From positions 1-20,631 of the forward strand of contig CAXKVR010000222.1 of NCBI GenBank assembly GCA_964058845.1: a stretch of DNA of 20,631 bases, in the 5' to 3' direction. The notes below the pieces were generated by a model, which was not told the DNA's origin, ran no database searches, and was given only the letters and a program-made list of their open reading frames with translations. Positions 1 through 8,383 of the stretch are shown piece after piece. Position 1 is the stretch's first letter. Every line of letters starts with the position of its first letter. Origin of the DNA: Carex sylvatica. Taxonomy: Eukaryota > Streptophyta > Magnoliopsida > Poales > Cyperaceae. The position numbers were made by a program, and so were the translations under genes.

Positions 1-3000
1 TGTCGTTGCTTCACTCGTGTGGCACTGGGGGCAGCTATGGTGGGTGGCACTTGTGGAAGGAGAAATGGAGGCGTTCTAGGCCCGTAGTACTGGCGCTCGC
101 CAAGGCGGATCGACTCTCCAGTTTCTTTTCATCTCGTATCGGCTTAGATTCTCAGGTCACTTTACGTAGCTTCTTCTATAGTTATTTTTGGTGAATCTTT
201 GGATCAAATGTGCAATAGGGTCGTTTTTCGTTTTAACTGGGACTTCTTGATTGAAGTTTTGTTAAACCTAATTTCCTCATTATCCAATTTTTTTTAAAAA
301 AAAGGTGATCCAGGGTCAAGAATGGGTATATTTGAGCCATGTTAGTAGCTAACTGGTATGATCTTACATTACTGTAATTGTTACTGTTACAGTACAAGAC
401 CTGTTGGCTCATCTTAGTAGCCATAGTTGTAACCATTTAATATCTCAACAGACGTTTCAATCCCGCGAATCATCTCAGCTTCTATGGGTAGGTCCCATAC
501 CAGGGGACATTGCTGAAATCGAGGCATACTGTCGCATATTTCGCTCAGCTGAACAACTCCACACATCCATCATGGAAACACTATGCAATCCTGAAACTGG
601 TGTATGCACAATCTCCTATGATACTCCGTCAGAAGAATTACCTATTCTTGAAGAAAAAGTTGTGACTGTACTTGGTTACATGCTCACTTTGGTAACCCAT
701 GCCAGAATGGAAGTTGTTTCAGGCAGGTCCACTTCTAGCAACTCCACTTTCAGTAATTCTGCTTCCTTTGAAGCAAACTTTCCGGAAGGAAATCTCCCTC
801 CTCTTGCTGTCTTTCGAGGGGAGATGAAGAAATGCTGCGAGAGCCTTGAAGTAGCTCTCTTAAGGTACCTGTTGCCATACCAGGATGGAAATACTGATAT
901 ATGGAGGCGGTTGCAGAGGCTGAGGAATGTGTGTTATGATGCCGGTTTCTCTCGGGTTGATGGGTCACCGTGCCCAACCTTGTTTGCAAACTGGTACCCG
1001 GTTTATGCGAATCCCGAGGATACTGAACCAGCATTTTGGAGAGGTGGTCAGGTGACTGAAGACGGTTTGAATTGGTTATTGGAAAAGGGGTTTAAAACCA
1101 TAGTGGATTTGAGAGAAGAAGAAGAAGGGGCAAGGGATGGGTACTATAACTCCGCCCTAAAAGAGGCAATATCAGGTGGAAAAATCAAGGTTGTGAACTT
1201 ACCAGTTGAGATTGGAACTGCACCTACTGTGGACCAGGTCCATGAGTTTGCGTTGATTGTTTCTGATGTTACTAAGAGGCCAATCTATTTGCATAGTCAA
1301 GAGGGGGTTAATAGAACTTCAGCCATGGTGTCAAGATGGAAGCAGCACGCTGCACGTGCCTCAAAGCAGAATGCTTTGAACAGTAAATTTCTTAAAAATG
1401 GTTTTAATGGTGGTGTTGGTCAAAATGAGAGCGTGATCTTGGAAAGTAAAAATGGCACGCTATTTGAGCCTGGTAAAAGCACCTGCGAAGATGGTGAAAT
1501 GGATCCACAAAATGGGAATGGTCCCCACCTACCAGACCCAGAGATGACTGGTGATTTGAAACATGGAGATGGCAAATTTGAAGAAGCAGGTTTGGTGAAT
1601 TTTCCTATGAATAGAAATCCCTTCAAGGCACAGATTCCAAAATGTGATCTTTTCTCAAGACGGGAAATGCGCAATTTTTTCAAAGAAAGAGAGATTTATC
1701 CAAAGAATTATCTTACTTCTATGAAGTATGTAAACAAATCCCCTGCTCAGAAGGAAATGCAAGATGCAAGTCCATCAAAAGAGGAAACTAGGGTTCCAGG
1801 AAGTTCTGATGAGGCTAATTTGAAGAGTGATAATCTCTTATTGAATGATGATCCTAATAATGGAAAACCTAAATCTCTTGAATTGAATATAAATGGCATC
1901 CAAGTTCAACAAGACAACACTGACAACAAAACAATAGCTGTTGAAACTACAAATTTTAATGGAAATTCAAATAACAAAAGTACACCCAGCAAAAGTTTGG
2001 ATTTAGTGGAAACAAATATGTGTGCATCTGCTACTGGTGTGGTACGTCTCCAGTCTAGAAAGAAAGCTGAGATGTTTCTCGTACGTACAGATGGTTTTTC
2101 ATGCACCAGAGAAAAAGTTACTGAATCATCCCTGGCCTTTTCACACCCCAGCACACAACAGCAAATGCTTATGTGGAAATCTCCTCCTAAAACAGTTTTG
2201 CTGCTTAAGAAATTGGGTGATGAACTCATGGAAGAAGCTAAAGAGGTACACTTGTAAAATTATAGTCAGTATCTTATATAACTTTTCAGTCTTAGAAGTC
2301 TGAAAGTTTGTTCTTTTATTTTATTTTTTTTGCAGGTTTCTAAGTTCTTGTACTATCAAGAGAAAATGAATGTGCTTGTGGAACCCGACGTGCATGATAT
2401 ATTTGCAAGGATGCCTGGTTATGGCTTTGTACAGACATTTTACACTCAAGATACCAGGTAATAAAAAAGGAATAATTTTGTACATGACCAAATTACCAAA
2501 ATATCAGTATTCTCTTGACAAGATCTATGCATCTCTAAGTACCCCAGGAACATGGAAACTATCGCAAACATTTATCTCTCTGTAGGGGTTATGTGTGATT
2601 AGCTGGCATTTTGTCTGTACATATATAAACAAGAATACCCTTACAAATAAACTGATTACATCTTTATGCATGTTCTTTTGTTGATCATGTTTATACGACT
2701 TAAACATAGCGATCTTCACGAGAGAGTTGATTTTGTGGCATGCTTGGGGGGTGATGGTGTAATTTTACATGCATCAAATCTGTTCAGAAGTGCGGTCCCA
2801 CCTGTCGTCTCCTTCAATCTTGGATCTCTCGGCTTCCTTACATCACACACTGTAAGTAATCTACACATTTTTTGGTGTTAGTTGGCATATTTATATTTAT
2901 GAAGTAAAATCAGCTCCAACCAGACCGGATTATACGTGGTGACATTTCAGATCAGGTCAGCATGCAGAATTGTGAAATATGGAGCTTGATTTGATTACAT

Positions 3001-5707
3001 GTTAGTTTATGTTCTATCTCTATGTTGCATTTGGCAGAAAATAGTTGGGCCAATTGAACCTTGGCCTAAGTTAAAGGAAGAATCAGAAACTAAGAATGTA
3101 TGAAATTTCTTTTTTGCATGTCCCTTTTTCAAATGTTGAACATCAATATCCCTATTTTCAAGTGTTTGGCAAGACTATGCCTACTTTCAGATTATATGCA
3201 TTCAGAAGTCATAATGGACTCATGCATTCGACCAGCTGAGAAAACACTGAAAAATAACTTTCCAAGTACAAGAATTCAGTCTGTTTCATTTTGTCCTGTA
3301 GTTGGAACTTTTTTTTAGCATTTTCTCAATAGTCTAAACATATTAATTCATTCACTTGCCACATGCATTCAGAAACTTATCAAGCCTTTAAAAACTGGGA
3401 TAATCATGCCAAACATTTGAAAAAATCGGATAGATAAAAAATTGTCGACTAAATGTGTATGGTCAAGTCTTCAATATCTGCCAAATCTGACCTCAATTTA
3501 CTTGTTAGTCAAGGAATCCCGACCAACAAGTTAAATTGGTCAGTCTAAAATGGGTCCGGTCTGATTGACCTGTGAAATACAGGTCAATGCTGAACCTATA
3601 TAGACAAAACATCTTCCTTTATGCTGAAGTTTTATGTTAATAAGTAATGAAAGCCATCAATTATGAATTTAAAAGTAAGTTTACTATTTGTGTCACAGTT
3701 TGATGGTTTTAAACAAGACTTGAGAGCAGTAATTCATGGGAACAACACATTGGATGGGGTGTACATAACTCTTAGAATGCGCCTCAGGTGCGAGATTTTC
3801 CGTAACGGAAAAGCAATTCCAGGAAAAGTATTTGATGTTTTGAACGAAGTTGTGGTTGATAGGGGTTCCAACCCGTATCTTTCCAAAATTGAGTGTTACG
3901 AGCATAATCGCCTTATTACCAAAGTAAGTTTCTTAATTTTGTTCATTTTCTGCTTGGTTCCTTTGGGCTTTGCAAATTCATATTCTGAGGATATCTACAG
4001 TAATACTCAACAGTCATGTTTGCTACTGGCATCTACCATGAGTTACTTTAGTACAGTATACAACCTGTAACAACGAGCTTTCATAAGCAAAACATGTAAT
4101 TACTTTTTTTTCCTTTCTGTATTGTATCAACAATTGTGCTTTCTGATTGGTTCATGTAAACGCAGAAAGGAACATCCATGTGGATCCATTATTGTTTCAG
4201 TTTGTTCCTGGAAAAAAGAAATGCTTCATACATATTTTTTTGTATGCTCTGATATGAGAATTAGGTGTAAATGCAACTATCCAAAGAATGTTGGATTTTG
4301 CAAATGGGAGGCTTATGGGTTAATGTTTGCTAGTAGTACAAAAGATTTTGGGATGTTGCAAACAGGAGGTTTATGGATCCATTATTGCTCATATTTTTTT
4401 TTTTCTTGTGTTTTACGTAAAATTTGCTCAGACTTTTGTTGTTTTAATGTATCTGGCATATAAAATTATAGGTTCAAGGGGATGGAGTTATAGTTGCTAC
4501 TCCTACCGGCAGCACTGCTTATTCCACAGCTGCAGGAGGCTCAATGGTAACTATTTTATTTTTTTTCTATATGCACTTAATACATCAATCCATTATTGGT
4601 TGAGTGGTCACAAGAGTGTTTGTTTGATAATTTCACCCTGCTTTGTTCTTCTTGGTTTCAACAATTGCTTAATTTATTTCTCCAAAGCTGGATAACAGTT
4701 ATCAGGGCTTGAGCTGTAGTATTTTTTTCAACTTTATAATTTGCTCTAATTCAACATTTAATGGTTAATTTGTATCAGGTTCATCCAAATGTGCCATGCA
4801 TGTTGTTTACACCAATTTGCCCACACTCTCTCTCATTTAGGCCAGTAATACTTCCTGACTCGTCCCAGCTCGAGTTGAAGGTGATCTTTTATTCCCACAT
4901 ATGTAAGCAAGGTCAAGTTGACCTTGAGTTGCCAAGTTATAGTGATATTGTCCTTCATTCTCTTTGCAAATTGCCCCTGTAGTATTACCACCGTTTGCAT
5001 CTAGCACCTGACTTTTGGAACAGGTTTGCTGAAACTAAGGTTAAAGCAAAGATGAAAATGACCAAATTGCACTTGAGTTTCCCTGAAAATTGTGCTTACC
5101 TCTACCATCTTATGCAAACTTGATGCACAGCATGCAAATATGTCTGGTTTGCTTATATTTAAATTTGCGAAGATAAAATACTAGATTTGAGATAAAGATT
5201 GGTGATATACAAACTGTCTTTCGCAACATAAATAAGGGAGATAAACGAGAGAGAGAATATGCCTTAATATTGCAGCAACTACAATTTAAATGGTGGTGCT
5301 ATCTGCAGCAAGAAAAATAAAATGAGAAACTTTTGGGAGACATGCAAAATGGAGTGCAAATTACACAAATGGTCCCTGAACAATAGGTGTTACCAATTTC
5401 CAATTTGGACCCCAAAAATGTTTCAATTTTAGTCTTAAAAAGACCAATTTTGGCAATTTTGGCTCTTACAGATCTGTAAATAGACATATATTATCTTTAC
5501 CAGATACCAGGGGATACAAGAAGTAATGCATGGGTTTCTTTTGATGGAAAGAGAAGGCAACAACTCTCAAGAGGTGACTCTGTTCGAATTTGCATGAGTC
5601 AGCACCCGCTCCCGACTGTTAATAAATCTGATCAAACTGGCGATTGGTTTCGCAGCCTTATCCGGTGTTTGAACTGGAATGAACGGCTTGACCAGAAGGC
5701 ACTATAG
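1..5707 (+). CDS. NADK2: NAD kinase 2, chloroplastic (5'-partial, 8 exons)
   Basis: Phosphorylates NAD to NADP with ATP; in plants this long form acts in the chloroplast stroma and is calmodulin-linked. Exons by splice sites and continuity with the family: 1-155, 452-2245, 2336-2457, 2710-2851, 3699-3923, 4472-4546, 4779-4880, 5504-5707 (TAG). Introns are GT-AG and phase 0, except the third, which is phase 2. About 938 codons are visible; Arabidopsis NADK2 is 985 aa, so only the start of the transit peptide is missing. The frame is open leftward to base 3, so the true ATG lies upstream. Exon 1 is Trp/Arg-rich and ends GLDSQ, a family signature. Exon 2 holds the N-terminal region, a phosphatase-like domain and a long variable linker; exons 3-8 hold the kinase. 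I see no frameshift or stop in the joined frame. The only rival name is a close NADK2 paralogue. Confidence 0.97.
1031..1345 (+). other. NADK2 phosphatase-like domain with Cys-to-Ser P-loop
   Basis: Within exon 2 the protein reads [20 protein letters not shown], then a TIVDLR strand, then the loop [12 protein letters not shown] at 1292-1327. This is the dual-specificity/tyrosine phosphatase fold, whose P-loop is normally HCxxGxxRT/S. Here the nucleophilic Cys is Ser, so phosphatase chemistry is not expected. The Arg of the loop is kept. The same substitution occurs in Arabidopsis NADK2 as I recall it, so this is a family trait and not a lesion. A calmodulin-binding segment is reported in the N-terminal extension of the Arabidopsis protein; I cannot place it exactly here. 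Confidence 0.8.
2852..3698 (+). other. NADK2 intron 4 (847 bp)
   Basis: GTAAGT donor after the TSHT codons and TGTCACAG acceptor before FDGFKQDL. The interior is AT-rich. Short open frames occur but none has a recognisable domain. I see no transposon ends in it. Confidence 0.85.
3924..4471 (+). other. NADK2 intron 5 (548 bp) with a diverged internal repeat
   Basis: GTAAGT donor and TTATAG acceptor. Inside, related phrases recur: a TGGATCCATTATTG block occurs near 4172-4185 and again at about 4374-4387, and a TTGCAAA(N)GGAGG block appears near 4298 and 4357. This points to old local duplication. Open frames here are not coding. Confidence 0.75.
4881..5503 (+). other. NADK2 intron 7 (623 bp)
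   Basis: Lies between LELK in exon 7 and [10 protein letters not shown] in exon 8, with a GTGATC donor and TTTACCAG acceptor. It is AT-rich and I recognise nothing else in it. Confidence 0.85.
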
Positions 5708-5784
5708 CAGCTATAGTATAGCCTTTAGATTTTGCATTTTATTAATAATTTATTTTCTTTTGGAGCCTGTATATAGATGTAAAT

Positions 5785-5790
5785 AATAAA
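5785..5790 (+). terminator. Probable NADK2 poly(A) signal AATAAA
   Basis: AATAAA lies 78 bases after the stop, in an AT-rich stretch following TG/T-rich sequence. Plant poly(A) signals are loose, so this is a best guess at the 3' end. Confidence 0.4.
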
Positions 5791-6430
5791 TCCACATCAA
5801 CCCATACATGAACTCGTTAGAAGGTACATTGTTCATATTAATGACATTTTTTTGGAGTAAAATAAAAAGCGTACAGTGCAGTTGTTTATGTCGTTATTAT
5901 TCTTTAATGTTTCAATCCCTCAAGTATTGTGATGTGCATATAATATATCTCCGCTATGATTCTCATTTCTCATCATCGATTGTCTCTCATCACCCAAATA
6001 CAGGTGTCTCATCTACCGCATCATCTACAGTTATAATCTAACATTAAAAATAAGTTCATCTCGGTTGTCTTTCTTGGAGGTTGGAACTTATAATACTTTA
6101 ATTCCTTCTGACTTTTACACATTAAAGTTTGTGATGTGGAATTCGTTTAGTTGTTTCTTTAAAATAGTCCAACAATCCCGGAGTGTGACCACCAGAAATG
6201 TATATTTTGCAATAGGTCTTTGAGTGTAATGCGATGGGTCAGAGAGAGATAATATAAATCATATCCAATCTGACACTGGCTTAGTAAAATAACTCAAAAA
6301 GAAAGCAACAAAACTTGAAGAAAATTTCTACTTTCCGACCACGAGCTCAAGTCAACTAATCTTTTACGACATCCAGGCTCAGAATAGATAGCTGAATTTC
6401 AATTATAAGTATATGCTGTATTAGGTAGGG
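5791..6430. other. Intergenic stretch, nothing recognised
   Basis: AT-rich DNA between the NADK2 3' end and the left target duplication of the MULE. A 77-codon open frame near 5808 has no domain character. Confidence 0.6.
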
Positions 6431-6439
6431 GATATATTA
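6431..6439. repeat. Left 9-bp target site duplication of the MULE
   Basis: GATATATTA directly abuts the left terminus CCGAG and recurs exactly at 12756-12764 outside the right terminus. Confidence 0.9.
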
Positions 6440-6690
6440 CCGAGATTTTTATTTTTATCCAATATTTTAAATATTTTAATAAAAATAATCAGGTCTGATC
6501 AAAATTTTAAAAATGTCCAACCCGTGGAAAATATCCACGGCCCCTTTTTTTTTTCCCACCCGTGGAATAAATCTACGGCCCCATCCCACCCGAGGAATAA
6601 ATCCACGGCCCCAATTTTTATTCCCACTCGTGGAATAAATCTACGGCCCGAATAAAAAATGGAACCGTGGAAAAAACCCACGGCCCTGTC
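6440..6690. repeat. MULE left terminal inverted repeat with five 19-bp palindromes
   Basis: An AT-rich outer segment of about 80 bp is followed by five copies of an imperfect palindrome CCGTGGAATAAATCCACGG at 6522-6540, 6560-6578, 6590-6608, 6628-6646 and 6665-6683. Start-to-start spacings are 38, 30, 38 and 37 bp. Each has 7-bp arms around a 5-bp AT centre and is followed by a C-rich CCCC/CCCG phrase. A long T-tract and a TATA-like box come next. Confidence 0.85.
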
Positions 6691-6721
6691 TTTTTTTCTT
6701 TTTTTTTTTTGATTTTTTGCA

Positions 6722-6729
6722 TATAAATA
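6722..6729 (+). promoter_or_regulatory. TATA-like box for an inward transcript from the left end
   Basis: TATAAATA lies just inside the left terminal repeat, followed by a purine-rich GA leader (about 6745-6865) and a splice donor CAG|GTAATT at 6877/6878. MULEs of the MuDR type start their genes in or beside the termini, so this placement fits. No transcript data support it. Confidence 0.4.
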
Positions 6730-6859
6730 GACATTTTCTGATGATAGAAAGAGAATAAGACATAAGGAGAAGGAGAAAGAGAGGAAGAGAGGAAGAGAGG
6801 AGAAGGAGAGAGGACGAGAAGAAGACATAAGGATAAGGAGAAGGAGAAGAAGACGTACT

Positions 6860-7070
6860 GTTCAGCTTTAAAATCAGGTAATTTTTTTCTGCAACTGTTT
6901 ATTTTCGTAGCTAATGTTCAGTTACGTATTTACTGTTTATGTATGTCTTTACTGTGCATGTACTGTTCATAATCATATACGTATTTACTGTTGATATACT
7001 GTTCATATTTATTGTTCATTACTATTCATATGTTCACTATTATTCACAACTGTTCTCAATTGAAATCAGT
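6860..7070 (+). repeat. Run of ACTGTTCAT-type short repeats in the left leader intron
   Basis: The phrase TACTGTTCAT and variants (TACTGTTTAT, ACTATTCAT, ACTGTTGAT) recur many times between about 6890 and 7050, irregularly spaced. They lie in the presumed intron of the plus-strand transcript. No protein frame of interest runs through them. Confidence 0.5.
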
Positions 7071-7331
7071 AAACTGACAAAATATTTACTATTTACGAAT
7101 GTAGTTTATTGGCCATGCCTATTGGAATTTCAGTACATTTTGGAGAAAAATTCATTTTTGACCAGAATGGAGTACGTTACTCCAAACCTCCTGTAAATAC
7201 GTATTGGGTTGACAGCTCACTGTTTCATTTTGAGATTTGTATGAACTTATTTAATTAGATTTGTATGAACTTTATTTGTATTTTATTATGTTGCAGTCTT
7301 TTTTAATTATTATGTTTTTAATTAAATTGTA

Positions 7332-7649
7332 GAGGACAGTGATAATCGAGAAAATAACGAGGACAAGAAAAATAACTATCACTGGACTGGAAGAAATAAA
7401 AAGGACTGTCCGAGATGTGTGGAGATAAAAGAATATTTTCGGTATGAAATATCTGATGATGATTTTGTAGATAACCCCTACGGCCATAGTTTAAAAAAGA
7501 GAAATGTTGATTTAGAGAAGCCTAAGGCTAAGACTGAGACTGAGACTAAGACTAAGGCTAGCATGTCGTCTGTTATTGCTGACTAAAATTCGTCAACCTC
7601 GGACGATGACTTTGTTCCATGTATGTTCAAGACTCATTGTAAGAAATAA
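7332..7649 (+). pseudogene. Unknown acidic/lysine-rich reading frame, convergent to the PMD gene
   Basis: I do not recognise this gene. A frame runs from 7332 (right after a TTGTAG acceptor at 7331-7332) to a TAA at 7584-7586, and continues in sense-looking sequence to a second TAA at 7647-7649. It encodes a polar protein with HWTGRNKKDCPRC, then YEISDDDFVDNPYGHS, then a KPKAKTETETKTK tail; after the first stop it reads SSTSDDDFVPC. The repeated SDDDFV phrase on both sides of the stop suggests the first TAA is a lesion. No ATG opens the frame, and an in-frame stop lies at 7323-7325, so an upstream exon would be needed. The position resembles the second gene of MuDR, but I see no sequence likeness to mudrB. 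Confidence 0.4.
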
Positions 7650-8016
7650 TATATTGTTCAGTTTAAAATTTAGTTTAGTTTGTGTTTGGAGATTATGTTG
7701 TTCAGTTTGTTTGAAATTTAGATTAGTTTGAACCATATTAATTGCAAGACATTTAGTTTTCTCTATTCTATTTAAATAAGTTATAAATTTAAATAATTTT
7801 TTTTAATATGTATATGCCTTCAATATAGTAGTGCCGGTTTGTAATGGATAATTATAAGAAAAAATATTGTCCAACAAATACAATTTTCATTTTAAATTAA
7901 TTTATTTGTTTGTTGAATTTTGATTTTTGACGAATTTAGTAGTGCCGATTTTCTTTATTTGTTTGTCGTATTATTGTTTTTGTTTTTATTTTGTTGTTTA
8001 TAACATAGATCAATCC
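7650..8016. other. AT-rich filler inside the MULE
   Basis: T/A-rich sequence between the two convergent reading frames, with a TAGTAGTGCCG phrase occurring twice (near 7828 and 7939). No gene seen. Confidence 0.6.
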
Positions 8017-8370
8017 AAAGCACAATAAAACATAACGAAACTAAATTACACTAAAACAAAAAATATAAAATTAAACTCAAAGCACAATAAAACATAACGA
8101 AACTAAACTACCCTAAAACAAAAAATATAAAACTAAACTCAAAGCACAATAAAACATAATGAAACTAAACTCAAAGCATAATAAAACATAAAATAGCTAA
8201 ACTACACTAAAACAAGACATATAAAACTAAACTCAAACATAATAAAACATAAAATATCTAAACTACACTAAAACAAGAACTATAAAACTAAACTCAAACA
8301 TAATAAAATATAACGATACTAAAACTATAAAAACATAATAAAACATAACTGAACTAAAATTATAAAAAAA
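8017..8370. repeat. 62-bp minisatellite, about five to six decaying copies
   Basis: Units start AAAGCACAATAAAACATAAC and end ACTAAACTC. The first two copies, 8017-8078 and 8079-8140, are nearly identical. A half-unit (8141-8172) and more diverged units follow. The array sits just 3' of the PMD stop codon, in what would be its 3' untranslated region. Confidence 0.8.
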
Positions 8371-8383
8371 ACTATCTATCCAG

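Larger units (their letters stand above)
2710..5704 (+). other. NAD kinase catalytic core (exons 4-8)
   Basis: The ATP-NAD kinase fold begins in exon 4. The GGDG motif that binds the nucleotide phosphates is at 2747-2758 ([13 protein letters not shown]). Exon 5 carries the NE-type motif ([18 protein letters not shown]). Exon 6 encodes the Gly-rich [14 protein letters not shown] loop. Exon 7 has [19 protein letters not shown]. Exon 8 ends in the conserved plant tail [11 protein letters not shown] just before the stop. All signature residues I look for in this family are present, so the enzyme should be active. Confidence 0.93.

Noticed and set aside
404..451. Upstream extension of the long NADK2 frame to 404
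   Set aside because: The extension starts at a TTG and precedes a CAACAG acceptor; joining exon 1 (ending GLDSQ) to 452 restores the family sequence exactly in frame.
4122..4695. Overlapping 113- and 122-codon plus-strand frames
   Set aside because: They lie mostly in NADK2 intron 5 and run through its acceptor; composition is intron-like with no domain.
6522..6683. Regularly spaced palindromes resembling a CRISPR array
   Set aside because: The host is a plant, spacers are only about 11-19 bp and similar to one another, and the array lies within a transposon end.
6499..6828. 109-codon minus-strand frame with repeating Gly/Trp/Asp phrases
   Set aside because: It is a translation of the palindrome array and the GA-rich leader; the repeats are those of the DNA.
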